Part shown: positions 44,318-54,589 of the stretch, piece after piece
How the letters are laid out: each line of letters begins with the position of its first letter
Position numbering within the stretch: the stretch's first letter is position 1
NCBI GenBank assembly: GCA_022414725.1
Contig: CM039464.1
Location: 17,085,905 to 17,149,904, forward strand
Origin: Microglena sp. YARC
Lineage: Eukaryota > Chlorophyta > Chlorophyceae > Chlamydomonadales > Chlamydomonadaceae
Direction: 5' to 3'
Length of the DNA stretch: 64,000 nt
The notes under the pieces: generated by a model
Told to the model about the DNA's origin: nothing
Databases searched by the model: none
What the model saw: the letters and a program-made list of their open reading frames with translations, nothing else
Translations under genes and position numbers: made by a program

Positions 44318-44397
44318 TTAGGTTACGGGAAAGGACAGACGCGATAGGTTGCGTAGCCAATAGGCCAGGTAGAACCAATGAACAGCTAAAGCTGACA
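44318..44397 (-). repeat. LTR (or LTR end) of nested copia
   Basis: TGTCAGCTTTAGCTGTTC through GGTTCTACCTGG and CTGTCCTTTCCCGTAACC. Related sequence occurs at 58119-58182. The inner boundary is not defined because no second LTR is present. Confidence 0.6.
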
Positions 44398-44402
44398 TGC
44401 TT

Positions 44403-45334
44403 TTAGTGAGCTGGATAGGTATGTGTTGCTGATCCAGGCAATGGAAGCAGCTGGCTGGGAGGTCAAAGAGATGGGTGTTCCAATTCAGTTCCTCTCTTTG
44501 GACATGGATGTTACCCTTGACTCTGAAGGCAGGTGTGTTCAGATCAATCTCTCTCAGCACACCTACATTGTTGATCTGGTGGAGCAGTTTGGTCTTACTG
44601 CTGCTGCCCCACCCAAGTTTGCTGCTCCCATGGCCAAATCCACTGTTTCTGACGCCCCTGGAGAGCCCCTGCCGTCTAATAGCCAGTACCTCTCTCTTGT
44701 AGGTGCTTTGCTATACCTGGCCACTTGCACCAGGCCTGATATTTCCTTTGCTGTTAGCTATTTATCCAGGTTCTCTGCTCACCCTACAGTCCCTCTCTGG
44801 GGGGCTGCCAAACGGTTACTCTTGTATTTGAGAACACATTCTCACCTGGGTCTCACTTACACCCACAGCCCTGATTTCACTTTTACTGTCTTTAGTGACT
44901 CATCTTATGCTGATGATGGGTCTGACAGGAGATCTCAGACTGGCTTTGCAGTTCTAGCTGGTGGGTGCATTGTTAACTGGATGAGCAAGCGACAGCCTAC
45001 TGTTGCTATTAGCTCTAGTGAGGCTGAGTATCAGCCCTGTCCCAGGCTGCCAGGGAGGTCCAATGGTTGAAGAAATTGAGGGTGGATCTGGGTCTGCCTT
45101 GTGCTTTGGTTACAATTCAGGGTGACAACTTAGGTTCCCTGAGTTGGGCCACTGACTGGCAGCTTCTGCCTCGCAGCAAGCACATTGATGTTATTCATCA
45201 CTACATCAAGGAGCTGGCTGGAGGATGGCCAACTGGCTGTTGCCTATGTTAACACTGTGGATAACTGTGCTGACCCCTTCACCAAGCCCCTTGATCCTGC
45301 TGTGTTCTGGCGGTTTGTCCGTATGCTTGAATGA
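44403..45334 (+). pseudogene. Reverse transcriptase 3' part and RNase H of outer copia
   Basis: It continues the frame from 40029: FSELDRYVLLIQAMEAAGWE, VKEMGVPIQFLSLDMD, then YLSLVGALLYLATCTRPDIS and RNase H with VFSDSSYADDGSDRRSQTGF and VAISSSEAEY. A frame shift near 45035 precedes the C-terminus (LPRSKHIDVIHHYIKE). The final stop is TGA at 45332-45334, 333 bp before the 3' LTR. Confidence 0.88.
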
Positions 45335-45667
45335 CCGGTACTTCTTTAGGGTCATTTTTAGTTTTTTTGGTTACATACGTTTCTTGTTTTTGGTTATCAT
45401 TGTATGGCATTAGGTTCCTATTCCCGGATCGGGTTTTCTATACCGTTGTTACCCGTCATTGATATTCGGTTATCCTCTTTTCTCCCTTGGCACTCTTTGG
45501 TATTTTGCCTTGGTCCATTCCTTCATTTACACCCTTTGGGTTACATTTGAAGTTCTCTCGTTTTTCGGAGTTCTTTAATTTTTTTTTTAATCTGTTACAT
45601 ATAGTTCTATGTCCCCAGTGCCATAGGTGGAGTAGTAGTATTGTATGTCACCTGTGTCATAGTGGAG

Positions 45668-46061
45668 TGTCAGCATGAATTGCGGTGCTCTCAAGCGTTT
45701 TATGACTTGGTGACTACTTATGTACTCCCTTAGAACTATCGGCCCTGATAGCTTCCCATAGTGATAGCTTCCCGTAGAACTGAGTCATCCTTTAGTGACT
45801 CAGTGTCAGCTTCCTATTGATTGCCTGTCTCTCTGTGTCTTATCGGTCTCTCCCTGACATCTCCTGTGTTAAACGGTGTCAGGGTGACAAGATCCGGGCT
45901 TAGGGTCTATTCAGGTTACAGGCATCCACTTCGCCCACCGCTGGTGTCCTTTAGTGTACGTCCTTGCTTGTAACGTTATTCTCGTCTCTGTGTATAGATT
46001 GGCGCGTCTGTCTCCGCTGCATACATCTCTGTCCACTCTTAGAAGTGCTTAATAGCTGATA
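45668..46061 (+). repeat. 3' LTR of outer copia
   Basis: 394 bp. Differences from the 5' LTR are GATTGCC for GACTGCC, CCGCTGG for CCAATGG and GCATAC for GTATAC. Confidence 0.95.
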
Positions 46062-46093
46062 GCCTGTGCCACAAATCGAGAGGTAGGCCAGGG

Positions 46094-46280
46094 CAGGGTA
46101 CTTCAAATGGCCAAATTGGCCAGCGCTTAAGCGCACTTGAAAAGAAAAAAACTGCGCTCTGTAGTGCAAAAAGCGCACAAATTGCTTGCTGCGCCCACAG
46201 GGGGTTGCACAAAACTGCGCTTAAAGCGCAGAGGAGGTCAAAAAGTCAGCGCTCAAAAGCGCGTGCTTTGAATTACCCTG
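46094..46280. mobile_element. MITE, hAT-like, copy 2 (187 bp)
   Basis: Begins CAGGGTACTTCAAA and ends TTTGAATTACCCTG. The whole element is the reverse complement of the copy at 5359-5552 with about 85-90% identity. A clear 8-bp target duplication is not visible. It lies 28 bp beyond the copia target site. Confidence 0.85.
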
Positions 46281-46781
46281 ATGGCACTTGCACGGTATAT
46301 CGTCATAAAAGGTTCAGACCTATATCGGGTGTGTTGGTGGTGAAGGTGGGACTCGGTATGTCCTCCATGAGTGCTCATGCTAACTTGTGTACCATTAGGC
46401 GGTACGTTCCTTTGCCATTGTTTCTGCCGCGACGATAGTTACAAGATGGACAGCCGGCCTAGGCGCCGGCTGATGAAAGCAAACGTTAGTACCTCAGACG
46501 GCACGGCATGTGGCCATAGCTAGCCAACGCCAACGGCACAGCAGGAGCGAGACACTCTAGAGACGGCATGACGGCCTGACAATAACATCAAGTAACTCGT
46601 ACTACACCCCCCCCCCCCCCCCCCCCCCCCGCTGTGTTTCTGAGTGTAATCCGATCACAGAGATTCCACGCCTGGTATTACTGTCTAGTAATGTCTGTAG
46701 TGGAGCAACGTGCGCCTATTGTTGAGGGGAAGACTTATATGATTCAACTGCGATGCAGGGGGTTCATGGATCATAATTTGT
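46281..46781. other. Spacer with poly-C run
   Basis: No gene recognised. 46606-46630 is a C run. AGCCGGCCTAGGCGCCGGCT (46450-46470) is a short GC palindrome. Confidence 0.5.
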
Positions 46782-46797
46782 GGTGTTGAAAAACACC
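46782..46797 (-). terminator. Histone mRNA 3' stem-loop (H2A copy 2)
   Basis: Minus strand GGTGTT TTTC AACACC, followed by ACAAATT. Confidence 0.92.
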
Positions 46798-46821
46798 GTT
46801 TGCGTTGCAGAATGAAAGGGT

Positions 46822-47235
46822 CTATGAGTAGGAACTTCCTTGGCCGAATACTTGTTTAGGCCTCGGACTCCTTCTTTGCAGACTTCTTGCGAGCAGCACC
46901 GAGTGAATGTTGGGCAGCACTCCACCGTTGGCGATGGTGACGGAGCCCAGCAGCTTGGAAAGCTCCTCGTCATTGCGGATGGCCAGCTGGACGTGGCGGG
47001 GAACGATCCTGCTCTTCTTGTTGTCGCGGGCAGCGTTGCCAGCCAGCTCCAGGACCTCAGCACACAAGTACTCGAGGACAGCGGCCAGGTACACAGGGGC
47101 ACCAGCGCCAACGCGCTCGGCGTACTTGCCCTTCTTCAGGTAGCGGGCGACACGGCCCACAGGGAATTGAAGTCCAGCCTTGGCGCTGCGAGAAACAGAC
47201 TTCTTGCCTCCACGACCTCCGGTCTTGCCTGCCAT
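46822..47235 (-). CDS. H2A: Histone H2A, copy 2, frame-shifted C-terminal tail
   Basis: Nearly identical to copy 1 through NIHSVLL. Differences are Gly for Glu at residue 6 and Ile for Val in KSRIVPRH. Then CTCGCAAGAAGTCT, compared with CTCCCAAAGAAGTCT, lacks one base. As written the tail reads [18 protein letters not shown] and runs past the old stop (TAA at 46856-46858) to 46822. Restoring one A would give [12 protein letters not shown], a normal H2A tail. ATG at 47235; upstream in-frame codons are promoter. The gene is divergent from H2B copy 2. A base-calling error in an A run is as likely as a real mutation. Confidence 0.95.
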   Translation of the reverse strand: MAGKTGGRGGKKSVSRSAKAGLQFPVGRVARYLKKGKYAERVGAGAPVYLAAVLEYLCAEVLELAGNAARDNKKSRIVPRHVQLAIRNDEELSKLLGSVTIANGGVLPNIHSVLLARSLQRRSPRPKQVFGQGSSYS

Positions 47236-47493
47236 TGTTATGTTTGGTGGATGTAGAAGTGACGAGCTGGTGAGCAATTTGTGAACACAAAGTTTCATGC
47301 CGAGGGCGAAATAAATACACTCCGATCTGGTCTTGTTGATCCGAAGCCGATCTGGGCCCCCATCGCTGCCCTAGTTCGGTTAGGTCCTGCTGATCCGTTG
47401 TTCCCGTTGACCCTGGCGTTGACCGAGCACTGGTATAAGATCGCGTCTCAGTCTTGGTTCCACATCTCTATCACCAACTTCCAACACATAACG
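47236..47493. promoter_or_regulatory. Bidirectional H2A/H2B promoter 2
   Basis: A 258-bp spacer containing GGTCCTGCTGATCCGTTGTT and GACCCTGGCGTTGACCGAGC. It is the inverted near-copy of promoter 1, and the GAAATAAATACACTCCGATC block is also shared. Conservation of the spacer together with both genes shows duplication of the whole pair. Confidence 0.75.
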
Positions 47494-47862
47494 ATGGCAC
47501 CCAAAGCTGCCGAGAAGGCTCCCGCCAAGAAGGCCGCCCCCGCCAAGACTGCGGAGGGCAAGAAGAAGGCGAAGAAGATGGCCAAGGCCGAGACCTACAA
47601 GATCTACATATACAAAGTGCTGAAGCAGGTCCACCCCGATACTGGCATCAGTTCCAAGGCCATGGGAATTCTCAACTCCTTCATCAATGACATCTTCGAC
47701 AAGATCGCCTCCGAGGCCGCTCGCCTGGCTCGCTATAACAAGAAGCCCACGGTCACCTCCCGCGAGATTCAGACTGCAGTGCGCCTGGTCCTACCCGGAG
47801 AGCTTGCCAAGCACGCTGTGTCCGAGGGCACCAAGGCCGTCACCAAGTTCACCTCCGCATAA
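47494..47862 (+). CDS. H2B: Histone H2B, copy 2
   Basis: 122 residues, 120 identical to copy 1. It carries the usual Ala in [11 protein letters not shown] and Met in [11 protein letters not shown] at 47494 gives MAPKAAEK. Intronless, with its stem-loop 33 bp after the stop. It pairs with H2A copy 2 in the nucleosome core, and the shared promoter should give balanced S-phase expression (inference from family and layout). Confidence 0.98.
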   Translation: MAPKAAEKAPAKKAAPAKTAEGKKKAKKMAKAETYKIYIYKVLKQVHPDTGISSKAMGILNSFINDIFDKIASEAARLARYNKKPTVTSREIQTAVRLVLPGELAKHAVSEGTKAVTKFTSA

Positions 47863-47894
47863 ATCGCTCTCGCCCTCCGCTCGCGGCGAACAAC

Positions 47895-47910
47895 GGTGTT
47901 TTTCAACACC
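47895..47910 (+). terminator. Histone mRNA 3' stem-loop (H2B copy 2)
   Basis: GGTGTT TTTC AACACC with CAAC upstream and ACCATCC downstream. Confidence 0.92.
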
Positions 47911-48267
47911 ACCATCCGTTGATACGAACATTAGCAGACCTCGTGAAAAGGGCCTACCGTGGAGACGGTCAGTCGTGTCGCAGGGCACAGACTTGTTTGC
48001 ATGCATTATTATTTTTTATACGTTTGAATGTATCCTAATGTATAGCACGATGTGCTTTGGTTTATATGATATCTCTAATCGAGACTCTCTCTTACGCCCA
48101 GCTCCTATGAACCTTTGATATTATAATGCACGAATACACAGTGCCCATAGCACAAATGATATGTTTAAAATAAAATAAAAAAGATAACGCCTGGAGGGGC
48201 GTGGTGTTAAGGGGACCCTCCCGTACGCCGCAGCTGGGGAAAGTCACCATGGCAGACATAGTAAGTG

Positions 48268-48900
48268 TCACCCTCCAGGCGGGAGGGACTCCTTCATGCG
48301 ACGTGTGGCAAGAATGCTGGTACAGGAGGCGATTGATTCTCTGTGCAGCTTAGAGATGAGTTTGTCTACGTGTTCGCGACTGATCCCTAAGGTGGAGAGA
48401 TTGGTAAGAGTTATGATTGTATGGTACCAGTGGTACCTATTGTGAAGACTAGGTAGTGGACAAGGAGTCCTTGTTGTTGAAGGATACATTGGAGCTCCTT
48501 ATGCTGAACGCTCTTTTCCTGGAATTTGATGTGGTGGTTAGTGTCTGAGCAGTAGCCCAGTTCAACTAGGTAGGCTTTTCTTGGTTTGGATTCGTCGTCA
48601 ATGAGGAGAGATCAGGCCTGTATTTATCCCATGTGGCTTGGGGAAGATCAGGGGTTGAGAGTGGTTGGGGGTCTCGTGGAATGTCGGATGTCGCTTCACA
48701 TGTGCCTGCATCCATGTACATGGGGAGAGCCCCCAGAGCTCCTTTGGCTACTGCCTTTTGGATGAGTTGGACCGCCTTATTTTGTCTGTTGATATACATT
48801 CCTTTGAAGACAGGGTGGCTGCACCCAGCAAGAATATGGTCAGCTCCGTCCTGTGCTTGCGACAGAGAGGGCAGTTATCATCAGACGGGGGCTAGTGCTG
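48268..48900 (-). pseudogene. LINE C-terminal zinc-finger region
   Basis: Reading frames 48566-48799 and the overlapping one give CPLC..., AGCSHPVFKGMYINRQNK and AVQLIQKAVAKGALGALPMY. The CPLC...H...GC spacing is that of the zinc finger after reverse transcriptase/RNase H in several LINE clades. 48268-48489 holds the last codons (LISKLHRESIASCTSILATR). Confidence 0.65.
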
Positions 48901-49170
48901 GTACCATAGGGGCGTTTGTATCTGTATGCCAGTTTCCTAGTCCATAAGCGTCCCCACCTAGCCTTGTGGATTTGTATTTTTGCCACCATTTGATGTCGGT
49001 GGATTGCTAGAAACGATTACTAGCCTGGGGGAGGAGGAAGGGGTTGGCTTGCTCCCACATGGAGGAGTATATGCCCGTGGTGTTGGCATGCCCGTGTGCA
49101 GGGGGGTGGGGAGGTTAGCCTTGATACCCTTGGTGAGATTGTTGGCCGGACGCCGGGGGGCTGGTCCCCA

Positions 49171-49660
49171 TTAATAGATTTGGGGGGCTGGACAGACGGC
49201 CAATGCATGTTTGAGGTGCGCATGTTCCCCTGTTTTAACTGGCCCAATTACATTGTATCCTGTCGTCGCTTCTTTCGCGAGCGTATCTGCCTCGTCATTC
49301 CCTACGATTCCTGAGTGAGATCGGACCTTAAGCAGGCGTGTGGTAGCAGCAGCGTTGTGTCTGTTGATAATGTGGATGGCGATGTCTTGCAGGAGGTCGC
49401 GGTGTTTGTTTTCCCGGGTCCTGCTGGGACGGTAAATGTGCAGGTTAATGAGCTGCAAGGAGCATAAGCTGTCGGAGTAGATGGTGAGTTCTTCATCTAT
49501 TTCGGAGTGTATGAGTGCTTGTTGGATTGCCACGAGTTCGCCGCGATTGATGTCGGCAGTGATGCCCTGTCCGCCAGGGTCTATGCGGAGGCAACGTGCA
49601 GCGGCCCTGGGGAGTATACGCCTGCCCCTAGCGTAGGACGCCTTCTTTGTCTATGATGGC
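49171..49660 (-). pseudogene. LINE RNase H domain
   Basis: YTDGSAIIDKEGV (49640-49680) followed, after a frame break, by RGELVAIQQALIHSEIDEEL, TIYSDSLCSLQLI and VRSHSGIVGNDEADTLAKEA. This gives the RNase H D-E-D-D set: YTDGS, E in GELVAIQQA, YSDS, and NDEAD. Confidence 0.8.
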
Positions 49661-49745
49661 ACTTCCATCTGTGTATAGAGCGAGGCCTGGTGCTTGTAGG
49701 ATAGCATGTGTGCACGGGAGCACGGGGGTGTTATGGGTGTGGGGT

Positions 49746-52550
49746 CTATCTGCATGGGGTGGGTTGTTGTGCCCAGGTCTTAAGGAGGGAGCTAAGTGCC
49801 TTGGGTAGGTGGGTGGTAGGAGGCCCAGTTGGAGGGGGGGGACCTGGTCGTGGGATGGAAGTGGCCCCCATGTCCCTCATGGTTTGGGCCCATGTGGTGG
49901 TGTGGGTTGTGGAGGTACTTGGCATGGCCAGCTGGTTTGAGATGGCAATGAGTTTGAAGGTTCCTCTGTGTCTCTTGGCAGGGGTGAGTTTGCCCCCCGT
50001 CCAGATTAGGGAGGGGGTGAGGGGTTTGGCCTTGGGAGGCAGAGTGGCTAGTTCCATAGCCCATGGGTGATTTAGGAGGGCGTTATGGCATATGTGGGTT
50101 TGTGTGGGACCAAGAGGATGGTGCACGCGGGAATATCTAGGTTGTGAGCATGTATGGCACTGCCTAGTGCCCATCGAACAGCCTTGTGGGCCTCTTCAGG
50201 GTTCTGGCTGGTGAGATGTGTGTCTCCCTCGTACCAAGGTTGGGAGTAGCAGTGAGGTCCTAAGCCAAACAGTTGGCCAATGGGGGTGGGCGTGTTGCCC
50301 ATGGGAGGTGGGGACTCATTAGGAGGGGTGATGTGTCAAGGTCCGTTGTCATCCCCAGGTGGACATAGCTTTGTGTATGGCAGGGGAGACATTGGAGATG
50401 GTAGTGTCTTTGTGCTTGTGATATAGGAGGGTGGCTACGTCTCCAGCGAAGGTTCCTGTGCTGTGGAGGGTCCAGAGGTGGGGATAGTGTGCCTTGGTGG
50501 TATGGTATCTGTGGTGGAAAAGGTGGAGTTGGGAGAGGGGTAAATGACCGACACATTGGCCTGTTGGTGAGTAGACGTAGGTGGTGTCTCCGTTGTTGAG
50601 TTGGGGGGAGGTGGTGGTACCTGTCATTCAGTGTACCAGCCTGTATGTGGTATTTGCCGGGGGGTGGATATCCCAGTCTGGGTGGTGGTCTGACGTGCTA
50701 ATAATGAGGTTTTGCCTGAGTTCGCTGTACCATTTGGCATCAAACTCTCCTCCCTCCGCCCACTGTCCTTGTTGTTGGAGGTTAGTGAGCGTGGAGGTCT
50801 TGTCTGGGTGGAATGGAGGGGGTGGCGGCTTTGGGGTAGATTCAGTGTTTGTAGGCATGGAGGAAGTTCCTAGAATCTGGTGGACCAACCAGCAGGGTGA
50901 TTTGTTCCTCTGTGAGATGGACGGGGGACCAAGTGACCACAATGGAGTGGCAGAGGAGTAGGTGTGGGAATGCACGGGGAGGCCAGCAGATATTAACAAG
51001 GGAGGTGGTGGCAGAGAATGGTACATGGGGCTTTCTGGACCCTCCAATATCTGTGATGGGGGGTTTCTCGGGGTTCGTTAGCCTCCTCTTTTGGGCTCTG
51101 AGGCCCAGGAGGTGGGTCAGGCTGTGTTGGTTGCCATATAGGAAGTGGAGGAGCTTGGCTGGGTTGGGGAGCAAGAAGGTCTGGGGTAGAGACAGCATAC
51201 ACCAGGTCGTCGGGGGGCTGTTCTTACGGATGGTGTGGTGTTTGTAGTAGGAGGCGTCAGTACATTTGTGGGTGTCATTTCTGATGAATTGCATTCTGGC
51301 AGTCCAAGCAATCTTGGGGTCAGTGCTCCAGGCTTGAGCATACTTGGTGGGGTGAAGATAGGACTCTCTGGCCCACCACATGTGTGCATTGGAGGCAGGG
51401 ATCTCCTTGATATTATGCGTGGGGGCTGTGTTGTGGTTGGGGTATGGATGCCGGCATTGGGGTCAAGGGTCGGGGGCGGTACGTGGGCGGTGTCCCAGTT
51501 GTTAAGGTGGTGGCTGCTAGTATATGTGGAGAACTTGGTAATGTGCCGTTGGGGGATGCGTAGGTGGATGGGAGGGTCCTCGATGCCAAGGGCAGGGGGC
51601 TTGGCAGGAAGTAGGGTTGAGGTGGGCTTCCAGGTGGGGTGGAGAGCACAGGTGTAGGCTGAGTCTGTTGAGGGCAACTTTAATGCCTAGTGGAGACTCA
51701 TGTGCCGTAGGTGTGTGAGAGGGTATTGGATGGGATGATTGTGGTCCCATCAGGGCTCACAATGTCAGCTAGGGAAGCAATGCCCAAGGGATGAGGGTTT
51801 GAGAAGATTGGGGGGAATAGTGTGTTCGGGTATGTCCGGGAGGGAGTCTTGAAGGGGTTTGAGTAGGGTTTCGTCCTCCATATGGATTTGGATGGAGGCT
51901 CTTTTGAGGATGTGCATTTGCTTGGCCAGGGTAAAGTATTGAAGTGTGTGGCTGGGCAAGGTAAGAGGATCCATACCCTGGAGCATAGCAGCTTCTTTGT
52001 GGAGGAGGGCTTTAGTTAGCCTGCCTAGTTTCCCGGTGTCGTTGAGGGACCTAGTGAGGTGGGCTGCTGTAATTTGAGCATAGTCCACCATTAGGGAAGG
52101 GATGCCCAATCCTGCCTGTCCCAAGGGAGGCAGACACTAGCAGTTGGGAATGAGGGTGTAGGTCACAGCATTTTTTAGCCAGGGTCCATATGGCCTTGTC
52201 TAAGATGCCTATATCTGAATAGCTGTAGGGTGCTACAGTCATAGGGTAGGTGATGGCAGGTTTAATACACGTGGTGATGAGTCTGAGACATTGGAGAGGG
52301 GTGGCGCCTTTCGGTTTAGCAGTGGTGAGGATTTGGTGTCCTTTACTATGTCTGAGGGCCAGGGCTTGTTTCATGAGGGTCTCCAGTTTAGGGTGAGGCT
52401 AACCGGCACCCCTAGATACTTGTATGGTTCATTGAGGGGAAGGTATGTAGCCCATGTGTCGTTAATGAGGATGGTGTTGTGGAGAAGTTTGGTTAGGGCT
52501 TTGTGGTTGGTGGGATTCCTTGGGGTGGGAGCCATGCAATATGCCCAGTG
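49746..52550 (-). pseudogene. LINE region between reverse transcriptase and RNase H
   Basis: Minus-strand frames show post-catalytic reverse transcriptase (NEPYKYLGVPVSLTLNW at about 52390), thumb-like LITTCIKPAITYPMTVAPYS and LDKAIWTLAKKCCDLH (52051-52374), and LGIPSLMVDYAQITAAHLTR (51765-52124). These resemble the reverse-transcriptase C-terminal region of many LINEs. Proline/threonine-rich frames follow, with MWWARESYLHPTKYAQAWST and ITLLVGPPDSRNFLHAYKH. It is broken into at least eight frames. Confidence 0.65.
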
Positions 52551-52551
52551 A

Positions 52552-53232
52552 TCATGCATTTACCCCCGTCAAGAGGAATCCCAGACCAAGTACTGAATTG
52601 TTGCACTTTAAGGCATTGTACCTTGAGGTCGTCTGCTGTGTAGTGACCACACTGGTGTCATCAGCATATCCTAGACTACCTGTTTTATCTTGGTCAGTAT
52701 TGGATGTTGAGGTTATGCCTTGCTTGTATCCTCTGCCCCCGGCTTGTAGCCATCTGAGGAGAGGTTCGATGAAGATGATGAAGAGTAGGGGGGAGAGGGT
52801 GTCACCTTGGATGGTGCCTCTTGTGATTTGAATGGGTTTGCCTTGGGTGTTGTTGAGGTACATGTGGGTGGTAGCCCCGTTGTAAATTCCTTTCACTGTT
52901 TCAATGACATCTACCGGGATTCCAAGGTCGTACATAGTTTGGAGCAGCTTGTCATGGTCCACCATATTAAAGGCAGATGAGAAGTCAAAGTAGGCAGCAA
53001 ACAGGTCTCTTTTAGAGTGGGCCGCATCCTTGATGTCATGTAGGAGGTGGGTGAGCTGCCTATGGGTGCTTCTGTTCTGTCTGAATCCCTCTTGGGAGTC
53101 ACTGAGGACTTGGTATTGATCCAAGTATTTGGACATCACTGTTGTAACCATGTTAGTCCACAAGTTACCCAGCAGCATTTGAACCACGGGATTGTTCATC
53201 ATTTCTTCGGCATACTGGCAGTATTTCAGCAA
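52552..53232 (-). CDS. LINE reverse transcriptase domain (longest intact part)
   Basis: 226 codons with the order of LINE reverse transcriptase motifs: QEGFRQNRSTHRQLTHLL, AAYFDFSSAFNMVDHDKLL (catalytic Asp), RGTIQGDTLSPLLFIIFIEP and GYADDTSVV (catalytic YADD). It synthesises cDNA from the element's RNA at a nicked target. Conserved catalytic residues are intact in this segment although the whole element is not. Confidence 0.9.
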   Translation of the reverse strand: MLKYCQYAEEMMNNPVVQMLLGNLWTNMVTTVMSKYLDQYQVLSDSQEGFRQNRSTHRQLTHLLHDIKDAAHSKRDLFAAYFDFSSAFNMVDHDKLLQTMYDLGIPVDVIETVKGIYNGATTHMYLNNTQGKPIQITRGTIQGDTLSPLLFIIFIEPLLRWLQAGGRGYKQGITSTSNTDQDKTGSLGYADDTSVVTTQQTTSRYNALKCNNSVLGLGFLLTGVNA

Positions 53233-54240
53233 ATGCCATGATGTGGGCAGGGTATTGTGTATCGTAGCCTTCGTGGATGGGTTGGGCCGCGGCCACGTCC
53301 TTCAAGAAGCCGTCCCCATCTCGTAGATTGGCGGTGGGGGTGTTAGAGGGGGGGGTCCTCCAGGGGTCTTGCGGGGGTGGGGGAGGGTAGGCCAAAGGTA
53401 GGTAGGGGCTGATCATTCACTTCCATAGGGTCCTCCCGGGCGGTGTGCAGCTTGTTAGGCTACTCGCCTTCGCCTAGCGCAGCTTCCTCTCGATCCCTCT
53501 TTTCTGCAGCATTGCCCCTAGGTCCTCCCTCAGGGCTCTGGATTTCAAGGTCTGGCATTCCACCGTGATGGAATGCTTTGGTGTAAATGCCATTCTTGAG
53601 GAGGTCGGGCGCCACGATCCTTAGGATGATGCCCTAAGGGCCAGGCGGAGGAGCTCCTCGTTAGTGGCTCTTGTGGCCCGTCCCACATGCTGCTTCGATG
53701 TAGCAGAGCCACAAATCTGACTCTGTGCGTGGGGACGTTCCGGTGGGGGTTATGATGGATGGGGCCCCTCGAACCACAGCTGTCTTGGTCTTGTTCCACA
53801 CCGCGAAGGAGTTCAGACATGTGGTCCATCACGTAGGAAGGCGGGGATTTGGGAGGGGTCAATAGGGATCTGTGGCGTTGTAGACTCCGTCCTTCATGGT
53901 GCAGTAGGAGCTGGAGATCTTTGAGCCAGGACGAACCAGTCTGCCGGGCAGAGTTGTTGAGCACCGTGGAGAGGTGCATGTCGCTGCTGACGTTGTCATC
54001 CAAGAAATGGGTATTTAAGAGCTGGTTGGAGGTCTTGGTTATGCAAGTGAGGCGGAAAAGGTGGGGGACGTCGGGGGGGAGGCCAGGCCTGTGGGGAGGC
54101 GTGGTGTCCTACGATCATCAAGAGAGGGTCGAAGTCATCCAAGTAGTTTCTGCCCCCGCTTACATTGCTGTCAGCCGGAGCTACCCCTTTGACAACTTGG
54201 CTATACAGCTGTGACCCTAGCTTGATGTACCTTTTCTTGG
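53233..54240 (-). pseudogene. LINE region upstream of reverse transcriptase
   Basis: Frames with LLRGVEQDQDSC, WLKDLQLLLHHEGRSLQ and FDPLLMIVGHHAS, and at 53165-53416 a proline-rich segment with PIHEGYDTQYPAHIM. This could be the end of the endonuclease and the linker. The endonuclease catalytic motifs are not recognisable. Confidence 0.45.
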
Positions 54241-54589
54241 TAAACCTTTTTTAACCTCATAGTCATAGGGGAGTAGACCATGCGTTGGTCACCAGATGTG
54301 ACGGAGGAATGCCTGCGATGAGTGTGTGGGAAGGGGTAAACGGGGTCAGTTCAGGATATAGTATTTTTTGAATATAGAGGGTGGTCTTAGGGGTCAGATG
54401 GGTATGAGCGGGCGGATATGTGTCCTTTTGAGAGCCCCTGGGTTTCAATGTGTGTACATGCGGCATCAACATATCTGAGAGATTATCCATTTGAGGGGAG
54501 AAGCGAGCCGGGTATGCCTTTCTGCAGCACCCTTTCAAGAAAGATTGGGTTGGGGGAGACCAGCCTAGGTCCAAGTGTTTGGGGGGGAA

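Larger units (their letters stand above)
40030..44397 (-). mobile_element. Nested copia segment, opposite orientation, lacking the 3' half
   Basis: On the minus strand it starts at 44397 with TGTCAGCTTTAGCTGTTC (LTR-like) and ends at 40030 with GGAGCGCTACA, inside the reverse transcriptase (GRVERYKA). It is flanked by TGCTT on both sides (40025-40029, 44398-44402). Ends of TG...CA plus a 5-bp duplication indicate integrase-mediated insertion. Yet the element has gag, protease, integrase and only the start of reverse transcriptase, with no 3' LTR. Confidence 0.85.
34646..46061 (+). mobile_element. Ty1/copia LTR retrotransposon (outer element, 11.4 kb with nested insertion)
   Basis: Two 394-bp LTRs (34646-35039 and 45668-46061) begin TGTCAGC and end GCTGATA, and are flanked by the 5-bp duplication GCCTG (34641-34645, 46062-46066). 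The internal order is gag, protease, integrase, reverse transcriptase, RNase H, which defines the copia superfamily. Coding capacity is interrupted by indels and by a second element at 40030-44397 inside the reverse transcriptase. The LTRs differ at only about four positions, so the insertion is recent relative to the apparent damage in the coding part. Confidence 0.95.
48166..54240 (-). mobile_element. Non-LTR retrotransposon (LINE), decayed and probably 5'-incomplete
   Basis: Minus-strand order is upstream domain, reverse transcriptase (52.5-53.2 kb), long connecting region, RNase H (49.1-49.7 kb), zinc-finger segment (about 48.8-48.9 kb), and a 3' end GGCGTTATCTTTTTTATT with T/A tail at about 48166-48182. 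There are no LTRs. Many frame shifts break the coding region. The 5' limit is set where similarity to coding sequence ends, before the 57-bp minisatellite, and is uncertain. A 5'-truncated copy of the same 3' end lies at 31662-31855. Confidence 0.88.

Noticed and set aside
50581..51657. Plus-strand frames over the LINE
   Set aside because: Gly/Val/Trp-rich antisense of a Pro/Thr/His-rich LINE region. The minus-strand order of reverse transcriptase and RNase H decides the orientation.
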